Part shown: piece after piece, positions 15,233 through 23,615 of the stretch
Numbering within the stretch: the stretch's first letter is position 1
Layout: each line of letters starts with the position of its first letter
NCBI GenBank assembly: GCA_009859145.1
Contig: VRVR01000035.1
Location: forward strand, 99,978 to 163,977
Reading direction: 5' to 3'
DNA: 64,000 nucleotides
DNA from: Andalucia godoyi
Taxonomy: Eukaryota > Discoba > Jakobea > Jakobida > Andaluciidae
Notes under the pieces: generated by a model
The model's input: only the letters and a program-made list of their open reading frames with translations
What the model was told of the DNA's origin: nothing
Database searches by the model: none
Translations under genes and position numbers: made by a program

Positions 15233-16306
15233 TCATCGTTTACGCGAAGACCTTCGCAGATTTTGCGTCGGCTCTTGTTGTTGTTGTGTAGAAGACGAGC
15301 AGGAGGAGGAGGAGGAGGAATTCTCCATCGACGTTCCGTTGCGTTCTTCGAGACCGTTCGCAGAACTCACCGCAGTTGCCAGGAATTCAATACCCTCCGA
15401 TGGAGTATGAACTTTCTGCGCATTGTCAACTTTCGCAATGGGAGCGGCCAACAACGAGTGATACCCGGGCACTTCGTCGGCAGGACGTTGCTTCATCTCC
15501 ACGTACGCTCTGAAACCCCATTTCACCATCTCATCCTTTTCAGGGATGCGATCGATCGCAACATATCCCATTGACTGTGCCTCATCAAAGACGCTCTTAT
15601 CCTTTCCCTTGAAGTCAATTCCCAGAGTCGAAATGTGATTATGCAACATGGACAGCGGGATCTGCTTCTCTGTCGGGTTGCTTAGATCGATGATTGCAAG
15701 CGTCGTGAGCAGCATTCCGGAAAACCGAGCGTCCGACGGAGAATGGGAGTCATGTAAATTTCGCAGCGCATAGATCTTCCTCGAGGCATCTGGGACGATT
15801 TCGAATCCAAAGTGCCTGATGAGCCTGAAGTTCGCTTCCTTGAGTAACTGATTCGCGACGTTTTTTCTGCCCGAAAGATTGGAAAACGGCTTTAGGACAA
15901 GATCAACGATCATTTGCCGTTTGACCATGCTGCCATTGGACTGAGACACCAAGAACAACCGCACCAAGTGACGAACCAAAGATTCGAGCAAGTCAGACCC
16001 GATGCTCGCGTAATGCCCAGAATCTTCAGCATCGGCATTTGCGTCCTTTTCATCCGCTGCAGAACTAGCATTTTGCGACGACCCAGAAGCTGCCCGTTTG
16101 CTTTGAGTTGACCGCTGAATGTACCCTCCATCACTGTTGTCTCCACCGCCTTCGACGTCATCATCATCATCGTCGTCGTCGTCGTCGTCATCGTCATCGT
16201 CTAAGGCTCTCTTGCGGCTCACAGGCCGCTTTCGAATGTTGTCGTCGTCGCTACGGCTGCCACGGACCACTTCTCGGGAGCCTTGCTTTCTCGCTCGGTT
16301 TGACAT
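15233..16306 (-). CDS. NSE3: SMC5/6 complex subunit NSE3 (MAGE domain)
   Basis: A 357-residue protein with a MAGE homology domain. Nse3 binds Nse1 and Nse4 and DNA as part of the Smc5/6 complex, which acts in homologous recombination and replication-fork stability. The MAGE signature is clear from about residue 105: 'LVRHLVRLFLVSQSNGSMVK', then the winged-helix segment 'LIRHFGFEIVPDASRKIYAL', and a second winged helix with 'MLLTTLAIIDLS'. The N terminus is disordered and contains a run of 15 Asp residues encoded by a GAC/GAT repeat (about 16155-16202). The C terminus is Ser/Gln-rich. The start is set at the ATG of MSNRARK (16306); an upstream ATG would add a hydrophobic stretch not expected in a nuclear protein. 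It converges on the HEAT-like gene with 10 bp between stops and is head to head with POLE2. Confidence 0.9.
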   Translation of the reverse strand: MSNRARKQGSREVVRGSRSDDDNIRKRPVSRKRALDDDDDDDDDDDDDDDVEGGGDNSDGGYIQRSTQSKRAASGSSQNASSAADEKDANADAEDSGHYASIGSDLLESLVRHLVRLFLVSQSNGSMVKRQMIVDLVLKPFSNLSGRKNVANQLLKEANFRLIRHFGFEIVPDASRKIYALRNLHDSHSPSDARFSGMLLTTLAIIDLSNPTEKQIPLSMLHNHISTLGIDFKGKDKSVFDEAQSMGYVAIDRIPEKDEMVKWGFRAYVEMKQRPADEVPGYHSLLAAPIAKVDNAQKVHTPSEGIEFLATAVSSANGLEERNGTSMENSSSSSSCSSSTQQQQEPTQNLRRSSRKR

Positions 16307-16784
16307 TCGATTCGTAATACAGCACTCTCTCGAAATATGCCAATCAATAACTTTCAAGAATGAAAGAGAAATCAAAATGAAGGAGAGAATAAGAACCAAT
16401 ATTTCTTTCAATGCTTTGTCTATTGGATTGCTGGTTTTCTGAGTTCAGAATTTGTGGAATAATAGGCAAAAATGGGGGAAAACTCCCGCCATTTGCTCAA
16501 TTGTGTCCAACTCTCGATGAGAGGAATGGCGGCATTCCCGCATTTTTATGTTGTTGTTTTGTTTTCTCTTGTCTTTTTGTTTCTTCGTTGGCTCTTGCAT
16601 TCTGTTTGCGCTTCATTAGTGATAGTCTGCATATTCTTTAGACTGCGATTGTTTCTGCCTCCGAATGTGCAAAGACATAACCAATCCACAGACAACGCAT
16701 TGTACGAAAAGCACCTGAACCCTGTCTTTGTGTGTGTTTGTGTGTCTGTGTGTGAGGGAGGGAGACAGAGAAACAGAGAAACAA
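16307..16784. promoter_or_regulatory. Bidirectional NSE3/POLE2 promoter with E2F-like motifs
   Basis: 478 bp between two divergent replication/repair genes. It contains CTCCCGCCATTT (16483-16494) and AATGGCGGCATTCCCGCATTT (16525-16545), which together give three close matches to the E2F core (TTTSSCGC, or its complement). A short TG-rich tract (16730-16753) precedes the POLE2 ATG. The motifs are seen; regulation is inferred. Confidence 0.5.
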
Positions 16785-18350
16785 ATGTCTGGAATTCCAG
16801 AGACTCTTCTGAAAAAGGAGTTCATCCGCCAAGCACAGATTAAAGGATTTAGCGTGCGACCCGAGGCGCTGACTTTTGTTCTGTCACACATGACAGATCG
16901 AGACCGTGCGTCTATTAATTCCGCTCGTTCTGTATTCCTTTCACTGCTTGATTTTTACGCACAGCGCTCTCGAGCCAATGCTGTCGAGCTTTCCGAGCTG
17001 GAACGGATATTTGCAGACACATTGAACACAGACGGCAGAGGAACGGCGCCCATTCAAGTTGTTTCGGCATTTCAGGTTCCCAAACTTGTGTACAATCCCG
17101 GCAGAAGTCTATTTTTCCCTGTTGCGACCGACGTTTCTAAGCCGCGCATTTTTGCATCTGCAGAATCCAAAGTTGCGCTTTGGAAGGACCGATACAATAT
17201 GATCCGACAGCGAGTCCTGCGATCGGTGTCTTTCGTGAAGGATTCGTTTCAAAAGGCTGCGCGCGAACTGACACCCATTCAAGCATTATTGGGGGACCTT
17301 GATCGAGCGAGAAGCAAGGTCGTCCTTGGAATGCTTGTCCATCTAGAAGGAGGGCCCTCAGAATGGTACTTGGAAGATGCGGGCTCCCATGTTCCTTTGG
17401 ACCTCACACGTGCGAATATGCAGATATCACGAGGTTTCTTTACAGAATCGTCGTTTGTCCTTTGCGAAGGAAAGTATGACGAAGGCATTTTTCGTGTTGA
17501 ATCAATGCTTCAGCCACCTGCAGAAGACAGAGAAACATCGTTGCGATGGATATCTGGAGATCATCTCGGTTTGTCTCTGGACAATTCATTATCGGATCTG
17601 GAAGATCCTAGGATGATTATTATGTCGGATGTTCACCTCGATGATCCACGCGTGGTGGAATTATTAGACTCTATGCTTTCAAAGTTGGAGGACTCAGGAC
17701 CCCCGACGGTCATTGTGTTGATGGGTGATTTTCTTTCTCATGCCTACGGATCGCGTCCTTCTGATCACGAGGAGCTGACTCAGTGCCTTGATTCATTCGG
17801 AAGTATGATCCTGAAGTATAAGAGTATTGCAAAAGAAACGTCTTTCGTGTTCGTTCCTGGTCCTGGAGATCCTTCTCTTGGTGGTTCCGCGCTGCCCCGG
17901 CCCCAGTTTCCTGCTTCCATCTCTCGTCTCTTCAAGGAAAGAATCGCTAATTCATACTTTTCCTCCAATCCATGCCGAATTCGAATAAGCGGGAAAGAGG
18001 TTTTTATTTGCCGGGAAAACATCCTGTCTAAAATGCGTCGCCATTGTGTTGTACAGCCTGATCTTTCGGAAGCTTCCGATCTCAGCGAGCATTTGGTCTC
18101 CACGATTCTTTCTCAAGGACACTTTTCCCCCGTTTCTCTCACATCACAACCCGTTTATTGGGAACTGGACCATGCTTTGCATTTGTTCCCGCTTCCTGAT
18201 GTACTTGTGCTTGGAGACACGTGTTCTGCTTTTCTGTGGCAGCATTATGGGTGTCATTGCATCCATCCCGGAGTTTTTTCGATTGAACACAAGTTCGGTA
18301 TCTATTCCCCCTCGGATGGATCTATTGATTTATACCAAGCACACTCATAA
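16785..18350 (+). CDS. POLE2: DNA polymerase epsilon subunit 2 (POLE2/Dpb2)
   Basis: A 521-residue B subunit of DNA polymerase epsilon, the leading-strand replicase. The N-terminal helical domain ('LLKKEFIRQAQIKGFSVRPE', residues 8-27) is the Dpb2 N-terminal domain that contacts GINS. It is followed by an OB fold ('GDLDRARSKVVLGMLVHLEG') and an inactive calcineurin-like phosphoesterase domain beginning near residue 275 ('PRMIIMSDVHLDDPRVVELL', then 'TVIVLMGDFLSHAYG'). The C terminus 'HHxHPGxF' region appears as 'HYGCHCIHPGVFS'. The length matches human POLE2 (about 527). ATG 16785 is used; the open frame upstream runs through a TG repeat. It is co-located with NSE3 across an E2F-like promoter. 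Confidence 0.95.
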   Translation: MSGIPETLLKKEFIRQAQIKGFSVRPEALTFVLSHMTDRDRASINSARSVFLSLLDFYAQRSRANAVELSELERIFADTLNTDGRGTAPIQVVSAFQVPKLVYNPGRSLFFPVATDVSKPRIFASAESKVALWKDRYNMIRQRVLRSVSFVKDSFQKAARELTPIQALLGDLDRARSKVVLGMLVHLEGGPSEWYLEDAGSHVPLDLTRANMQISRGFFTESSFVLCEGKYDEGIFRVESMLQPPAEDRETSLRWISGDHLGLSLDNSLSDLEDPRMIIMSDVHLDDPRVVELLDSMLSKLEDSGPPTVIVLMGDFLSHAYGSRPSDHEELTQCLDSFGSMILKYKSIAKETSFVFVPGPGDPSLGGSALPRPQFPASISRLFKERIANSYFSSNPCRIRISGKEVFICRENILSKMRRHCVVQPDLSEASDLSEHLVSTILSQGHFSPVSLTSQPVYWELDHALHLFPLPDVLVLGDTCSAFLWQHYGCHCIHPGVFSIEHKFGIYSPSDGSIDLYQAHS

Positions 18351-18508
18351 AATTAGGTTATTCCAATTTCAGTACATGTTCTCAAGCGCCTTCTTGTGCA
18401 TTCTTTCTGTATTCTCCTATTCTTTTGTTTTTTGTTTTTTTGTTTTATTGTTTTTTACCGTTCTTTTATGATGGGCTAACACCCTTACACCTCACTGTCA
18501 TGACACAA

Positions 18509-19546
18509 CTAATCTCTCGGATCCGATACTCCGTCCTCGTAAATGGCAAACGTTGCTTCCGCCTCGGGCAAACACGGTGAATCGTACACTTTGCACACTC
18601 GCTGCTCTCCGCGCCCCTTTCTCAACGACAGTCGGGTTGTAGAAGCATGAGCCATGATATTACCGCCGATAGGTTTCTTGGGATCAGGATTGAACATTGC
18701 AGCTGCGCCGTCCACCTGCGCCACGACCTGATTCGTGATAACAACAGCAATGCCAAATTCGTCCGCAAGCCTCTGCAGTGTTCGTAGGAATCGAGCCAGA
18801 TGCATCTGCCTTGCTGAAAGTTCTCCACGACCAGAGAAATCAGTACGATACAAACCAGTCGCCGAGTCAACAATCAACAGTGCGTAGCGCGACTCTGACA
18901 TCAAAGCCGCTGCCTGAGAAAGGAGCTGCAGTTGGTGATCTGAATTGTACGCCCTTGCATAAGACACGTTCTCAAGAATGTCTTCGGGATCCAAACCAAA
19001 ACGCTGAGCAATGGAATTCAGTCTCTCTGGGCGAAACGTTCCCTCCGTATCAATGTACATTGCTTTGCCTTCTCCACCACCCTCGCTGAGCGGGAGTTGG
19101 CAAGTTACGCACAAGGTGTGGCAAATCTGGGACTTTCCTGTTCGGAACTCGCCAAAAATTTCCGTGACAGATCCTGTTTCAATTCCGCCATGCAGCAGCG
19201 TGTCGAGCTCCTTGGATCCTGAAGAGATCTGGATCACGTTCTCGCGAACTTTCGAGAAGTCCTTTGCGGATGTGAACCCCATTTGTACAAACTTCGCCGC
19301 AGCGTCGACGATCTTGTCGCACTTTGCTTCCGAAATTCCGCGAACGTTCAGCAGATTCCTTTTTTGGACATAGGCAACAGCTTCCACTGTGAAATATCCG
19401 GCTTCCTTCAGCTTTTTCACGTCTGCAGCTGCTATGCCTTGTTCTTCCAGCTTTTCGATGGGAGTCGGCCCAGTGGCCTCTTCAACTTCTACGGTGGTCT
19501 CCTCAACCACAGTCTCGGTGGGCTTTGCTCTCTGTCGCGACGCCAT
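18509..19546 (-). CDS. RAD51: RAD51 recombinase
   Basis: A 345-residue RecA-family recombinase that forms filaments on ssDNA and catalyses strand exchange in homologous recombination. The N-terminal helix-hairpin-helix region ('[20 protein letters not shown]') is followed by the linker polymerisation motif region and the ATPase core. The core has Walker A 'GEFRTGKSQ' (about 134-142), '[13 protein letters not shown]', Walker B '[20 protein letters not shown]', and the L2 loop region '[20 protein letters not shown]'. The C terminus '[20 protein letters not shown]' is typical. All catalytic residues are intact. ATG 19546 (MASRQRAK) fits the human length; the upstream in-frame hydrophobic stretch is judged not to be translated. 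This is RAD51 itself rather than DMC1, judging by the conserved 'GVSDPRD' tail, though DMC1 is not excluded without a tree. Confidence 0.96.
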   Translation of the reverse strand: MASRQRAKPTETVVEETTVEVEEATGPTPIEKLEEQGIAAADVKKLKEAGYFTVEAVAYVQKRNLLNVRGISEAKCDKIVDAAAKFVQMGFTSAKDFSKVRENVIQISSGSKELDTLLHGGIETGSVTEIFGEFRTGKSQICHTLCVTCQLPLSEGGGEGKAMYIDTEGTFRPERLNSIAQRFGLDPEDILENVSYARAYNSDHQLQLLSQAAALMSESRYALLIVDSATGLYRTDFSGRGELSARQMHLARFLRTLQRLADEFGIAVVITNQVVAQVDGAAAMFNPDPKKPIGGNIMAHASTTRLSLRKGRGEQRVCKVYDSPCLPEAEATFAIYEDGVSDPRD

Positions 19547-19752
19547 TTTTGAAAGGAGTAGAGGTGAATGGGAAAGGTGAAATGCAAAAATGTTGAGAAG
19601 AAGAAGAAGAAAATCAAAAGGCATGAGGAAAGAACGAAACAACGAAAGAAGGATCGAATGAACACATAAAATGAGAAGAGAAATTCATTTGAGCCCGTCC
19701 AGGGTGAAATTCAGAGCCAAAAGCGTGAGTGATTGAGTCGCGCTTTTGCTAT

Positions 19753-19780
19753 CCGCCAAATCGATAGAGCGCGGGAAAAA
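19753..19780. promoter_or_regulatory. E2F-like motif pair upstream of RAD51
   Basis: CCGCCAAA (19753-19760, complement TTTGGCGG) and GCGCGGGAAAAA (19769-19780, complement TTTTTCCCGCGC) lie 16 bp apart, about 210-235 bp upstream of the RAD51 ATG. Both fit the E2F/DP core. The sites are seen; function is inferred from S-phase control of RAD51 in other eukaryotes. Confidence 0.5.
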
Positions 19781-19818
19781 CGACCATCTTTTACAGCAGA
19801 TTTTCCTCCAGACAGCGC

Positions 19819-20160
19819 CTACATTATCCACTGAACGTGCATATCTACGAATAGACATCCATATTCAGTCTTGCAATCCCGTTGCCGGGGAGCGGATAGG
19901 CCCCCAACACGCCTCACGGCACTCTTCAGATAGATGTTCCGCGTTCCGTTCCAATCTCGATCAATCGGTGAGCTGCACGCGGGACATGCAAAACACTTTT
20001 TTGCTTCCGCCTAAGACGTGCATGGATCTCACCGCAGCGCCCGCACGTTTTGGACGTGCACTCCTCCGTCACGATGGCAACATGGCGCTCGCGATACTCG
20101 GTCGCCTTATGGAACAAGCGTTGCAAAAAGTGAAGCCAAAAAGCGAAACCAGCGAATGAT
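19819..20160 (-). pseudogene. Relic of a TnpB/Fanzor RNA-guided nuclease (C-terminal part)
   Basis: On the minus strand, one frame (20159 down to about 20005) reads 'FLQRLFHKATEYRERHVA', then 'IVTEECTSKTCGRCGEIHAR', the classic TnpB/Fanzor region with the first zinc-ribbon Cys pair (codons at 20045 and 20036). About 50 bp on, in another frame, come the second Cys pair 'CPACSSPIDRDWNGTRNIYL' (Cys codons at 19986 and 19977) and the RuvC-III Asp of DRDxNG (about 19954). The frame change falls at an A6 run (about 19996-20001), consistent with a one-base slip. That frame ends in TAG at 19819-19821. Everything N-terminal of this (wedge, REC, RuvC-I and most of RuvC-II) is absent, since CHMP3 starts 230 bp away. 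It is therefore a dead C-terminal fragment of a transposon-linked nuclease. Whether it was Fanzor or a TnpB acquired from a prokaryote or virus cannot be told from this piece. Confidence 0.82.
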
Positions 20161-20392
20161 AGACGGCTACGGATGTTGCGTTAAAGAGTGTCGAAAATGC
20201 GGAGCCTGTGTCACCGGCTGAATTTTGGCCGAGCGTGCGTAAGCACGAATTCCCTGTGAAGCAAACGTGCTAGTGTCGGCTAGTATTGACCGTGTCTGTT
20301 TATGCGTACTTCCGTGTGCATGACAATGTCGTGTAATTATTCAACGGTGAAAAAATGAACTCACAAAAAAGCACAGTGTGATCCCTTTTAAA

Positions 20393-21121
20393 TTATGACT
20401 GCAATGCACTGAGTCTGCTTCTCAATGACGAATCGACCTCGTTTGTCTTTTCCTCGTTCTCTTCGTCTTCTTCGTCCTCATCTTCTTCCTCATCTTCTTC
20501 TTCCTCGTCCTGATCTTCCTCGTCCTTCTCGGCACTCTTGGAGGCGGACTTGGACGCACCGGTGATCTTGGTCTTGGTAACGCGGGTAGGCTGCTTTCCA
20601 TTCAGAATCTCATCCAACACTTCGGCAACCTTGTCCTCCAGCTCCTCGTCCTCATCAATTCCAGAACCCATTGCATCGTCCATTGAGTCCGCGATCATTT
20701 CCTCCATGATTCCCGCCTTTTCAAATTCCTGGGCAACATTCCTCATCACCTGTGATATCTGCGGTACCTTGACGAGGTTGTGCATCACTTGCAGAATCTG
20801 AGATGACTTCTGCACAGTTCCGACAATCTTCGCCTGGCTCAACGTCTGCTGCAAACTCAGATCTGCAGAGCCAATCTGTGCCTTCACAGTATGCATGCGC
20901 GCTTGATTCGACCTGCACTTTGCAACATTCTTTGCATACATGCGCACAGTCATTTGATCTCCAGACTTTCGAGCAGCTTCCTTCGCAGACCGCAGAAGCT
21001 TCGTCTCCTCGCGCTTCATCTCTCGAATCTCACGATCAACTTTGCGCTGCTCCGCTCTTAACACCGTCCGCATCTCTCGAATGCGCTCCTCCGGTGACGG
21101 CTGCTTTGCAAATAATCCCAT
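20393..21121 (-). CDS. CHMP3: ESCRT-III subunit CHMP3/Vps24
   Basis: A 242-residue Snf7-family protein that polymerises with CHMP2, CHMP4 and CHMP6 to drive membrane scission at endosomes and in cytokinesis. It begins 'MGLFAKQPSPEERIREMR' with the basic amphipathic N terminus of Vps24. The alpha1-alpha2 hairpin is visible ('DREIREMKREETKLLRSAK', 'MRNVAQEFEKAGIMEEMIAD'), and 'ILQVMHNLVKVPQISQVMRN' is a strong Vps24 signature. The C terminus ends 'LRSRLSALQS', a MIM1 motif that binds the Vps4 MIT domain. It differs from its relatives in having an extended Glu/Asp-rich linker (about residues 195-228) just before the MIM. VTA1, the Vps4 activator, is encoded 6 kb downstream. Confidence 0.95.
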   Translation of the reverse strand: MGLFAKQPSPEERIREMRTVLRAEQRKVDREIREMKREETKLLRSAKEAARKSGDQMTVRMYAKNVAKCRSNQARMHTVKAQIGSADLSLQQTLSQAKIVGTVQKSSQILQVMHNLVKVPQISQVMRNVAQEFEKAGIMEEMIADSMDDAMGSGIDEDEELEDKVAEVLDEILNGKQPTRVTKTKITGASKSASKSAEKDEEDQDEEEEDEEEDEDEEDEENEEKTNEVDSSLRSRLSALQS

Positions 21122-21573
21122 ACTTGATTGTGCTTGCTCTTCTCGTCGTGATTAATTATTATTATTATTTTCTTTTTTGAATATGTACAACAATCGATCT
21201 GAATTCAGAACAAAACAAAACAAAAAAATTTAATTTAATGTAATATGATATTTATAAAAAAGAAATTGAAATTTGCTTCTCGTATTATTTTATTATTGCA
21301 GGATTCGAGATTCGACGTTCGAGAATCGTGGTGAAATGACGGGTTGCGGGTGGTTGACCAGCGCCGACCAATGTCAAACAAAAAAAAATGCCCAGTTTTT
21401 GTTTGCATCAATTGACTCTACTGCACGAAAACGAAACCCGAGTGCGTTCGTTCGTGCGTGCTTTCGGGTGTGTGAGCTTTGAGCACTGGGTCAACAACAG
21501 GAGGTCTAGGTGCTTTCTTGAGAGACTATCATTATTCTGTGTGTGTGTGTGTGTGTGTGTGTGGTCGATCATC
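21122..21573. other. Divergent promoter of CHMP3 and PSD, with (TG)n tract
   Basis: 450 bp of AT-rich sequence followed by a (TG)n run of about 12 units (21539-21563) that ends 11 bp before the PSD start codon. No gene is supported; the open frame upstream of the PSD ATG translates the TG repeat. Confidence 0.6.
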
Positions 21574-22602
21574 ATGGGGGCGCTTCGCAGGGTTTTAAAG
21601 TACACACTTGGAGCAGGTGCAGTTGCTGTTGGAGGAACAGCGGCGTTTTTGCAGTATTCGCACATGCAGATGGGCAAGCCAGGGTCGGAGTTTAAAGCAG
21701 GAGATTGGACCATTTTTGTGCCAACGCGAGGCCTTTCTCGTGCGTGGGGCACATTCACAAACACGGAGCTTCCAGAACTGATTCGTGTGCCTTTCCTAAA
21801 GACGTATGCCTGGATGTTCAACTGTAAGTTGAACGAATCCGAGCGCCCCATTGAATCGTATCCGACGCTTGCAAAATTCTTTACTCGCAACCTTGTGGAT
21901 GGGGCGCGACCGATTGATACGAAAGCTCCGTTGGTGTCGCCTGCAGACTCGAAGATAATGGCTCTCGGCCAGTGTGATACGACAGAAGAAGAGTCTAATT
22001 TGCTTGTTGAGCAAGTCAAGGGAGTTACGTACTCGGTCAAGTCTGTTCTGGCAAGGAAGACACCGGTGCCGATTTCGCCGCAGAAGCGATTGTACTATGC
22101 AGTGTTTTATCTTGCACCTGGGGACTATCACGGCTTCCATTCCCCGTCCGACGTCACATTCTCGGAGCGGATACATGTGTTTGGACAACTGTTGCCGGTG
22201 TGGACTGCGTTTGTACGCAACATTCCGGGACTGTTCGCATTGAATGAGAGAGTTGTTCTGCAAGGACGATGGGATCATGGGTATATGGGGTACATTGCTG
22301 TTGGAGCGACCAACGTTGGGTCCATTCGAATCAACTTTGATCCGGACTTGCGGACAAACGTCTTGTCACACGAGGTACAGCGCCAGATGAAGGATGTTGG
22401 GGTCAAGGGTGCAGATGAGATTGACGTCGTGGATGTGTCTTCTCTTCCAATGGTCAAGTGCAAAAAGGGAGAAAACGTCGGATTTTTTCATCTCGGGTCC
22501 ACAATCGTTCTACTGTTTGAAGCCCCGAAGGACTTCGTGTGGACTGTCAACGCTGGTGACACTGTGAAATACGGTCAAGCAATCATGGCAAAGCGAACTT
22601 GA
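21574..22602 (+). CDS. PSD1: Phosphatidylserine decarboxylase, mitochondrial type
   Basis: A 342-residue enzyme that converts phosphatidylserine to phosphatidylethanolamine. The self-cleavage site is visible as Leu-Gly-Ser-Thr at residues 307-310 ('GFFHLGSTIVLLFEAP'); cleavage before Ser309 makes the pyruvoyl group. Other family motifs are 'YPTLAKFFTRNLVDGARPI', 'LVSPADSKI' and 'FYLAPGDYHGFHSPSDVTF'. The N terminus is basic and Arg-rich, followed by a short hydrophobic segment ('LGAGAVAVGGTAAFLQY'), as expected for a mitochondrial inner-membrane enzyme. ATG 21574 is preferred because the longer frame upstream has no ATG and crosses a TG microsatellite. Confidence 0.95.
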   Translation: MGALRRVLKYTLGAGAVAVGGTAAFLQYSHMQMGKPGSEFKAGDWTIFVPTRGLSRAWGTFTNTELPELIRVPFLKTYAWMFNCKLNESERPIESYPTLAKFFTRNLVDGARPIDTKAPLVSPADSKIMALGQCDTTEEESNLLVEQVKGVTYSVKSVLARKTPVPISPQKRLYYAVFYLAPGDYHGFHSPSDVTFSERIHVFGQLLPVWTAFVRNIPGLFALNERVVLQGRWDHGYMGYIAVGATNVGSIRINFDPDLRTNVLSHEVQRQMKDVGVKGADEIDVVDVSSLPMVKCKKGENVGFFHLGSTIVLLFEAPKDFVWTVNAGDTVKYGQAIMAKRT

Positions 22603-22706
22603 TTCTCTTTCTCTGTTTTTCTTTTCTTTTCTTCGCCATTCCTGTACTTTGATCATGTTCTCACAGTGATGATTTCTTGGAGGTATGTGTAGATTCTGAA
22701 GCATTT

Positions 22707-23615
22707 TCACTTTTCTGCTTTCATCCAGCTTCTTGTTGCAATTGAAAAATCAGGGAGCACTCCCGCACTTGGTGCTGAGTAAACATGTAGCAACATGCTG
22801 AACAACAGCATATCACGATGACTTTCATGGCCGACACTCACTGTCAACAAAGCGCGAGGAACAACCTGCGACCACACAGAACCATCTGGCAGAACCGAAC
22901 AACTGCAATCTGTAACTGCAATCAGCAATCCTTGGAATTCGGGGTGGACTTCTGGAGAGAAGAAACGCCGAATTGTATCTGCCTTCATGGAAACCATGTT
23001 CGAAAAATCAATGCCAGGAGGAAGCGAGGAACAGCCATGCGTGAACACAACAACTGTCCACGGAACGCTACTGAAAGCTTGACAGATGAATCGATTGAAA
23101 AATGACAAAAACATCCGTACATCCATGAAACCAGCGCTCTGACGAAGTACGGGAGAATGGATGAAAAACACGATTTCAAATGGACACTGTGATTCGAAAG
23201 TCTCCAAGGTGGAGTCTAAAAGCTCGGCAAAATGGACGTGAATGACCGCTGTACTCAGTTCGACAACACTCAGACTGTCGTCGTGGTCATGGACAAATTG
23301 GGAACCATAAAGACCACGGACGAATGAATGCCGTCCCGAGGACTTGGCTCCAATGACCAGAACGTGAAAAATCCTCGCCTGGCGAAGCGAGACCAGATGC
23401 AACACAAGATCTGCGGCAGCATCGTACGGAAATAAACGACTCAGGACCGCACGCTCATCCTCGCAAACGTGGTTCATCACAAGCATCAAGAATAGTTCAT
23501 CTAAACAGATTGTGCAGACCGCTTTGCAAGCGAACGCAACCGACATCAGAGCCTCTTTCAGGGTGAAAAAGGAAAGAATGCGCACCACTTCTGCATATGG
23601 AAGAGACAAGATCAT
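22707..23615 (-). CDS. F-box-like protein fused to a GTPase-like domain
   Basis: 302 residues. The first 45 ('LPYAEVVRILSFFTLKEALM') fit an F-box, which would link it to an SCF ubiquitin ligase. Residues 85-250 resemble a P-loop GTPase of the AIG1/IAN type: 'FHVLVIGAKSSGRHSFVRGL' is a G1-like loop but has Arg where the catalytic Lys should be, and 'PWTVVVFTHGCSSLP' sits where AIG1-type proteins have their G4 'FThgd' motif. A Switch-II DxxG is not obvious. It is therefore either a non-hydrolysing pseudo-GTPase or a distant family. The start is the first ATG, and this ATG overlaps a GTAAGA donor-like sequence. No orthologue is recognised. The F-box call is about 0.5 and the P-loop call about 0.45. 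Confidence 0.7.
   Translation of the reverse strand: MILSLPYAEVVRILSFFTLKEALMSVAFACKAVCTICLDELFLMLVMNHVCEDERAVLSRLFPYDAAADLVLHLVSLRQARIFHVLVIGAKSSGRHSFVRGLYGSQFVHDHDDSLSVVELSTAVIHVHFAELLDSTLETFESQCPFEIVFFIHSPVLRQSAGFMDVRMFLSFFNRFICQAFSSVPWTVVVFTHGCSSLPPGIDFSNMVSMKADTIRRFFSPEVHPEFQGLLIAVTDCSCSVLPDGSVWSQVVPRALLTVSVGHESHRDMLLFSMLLHVYSAPSAGVLPDFSIATRSWMKAEK

Noticed and set aside
16155-16202. Poly-Ser frame on the plus strand over the NSE3 Asp repeat
   Set aside because: It is the complement of the GAC/GAT repeat that encodes poly-Asp in NSE3.
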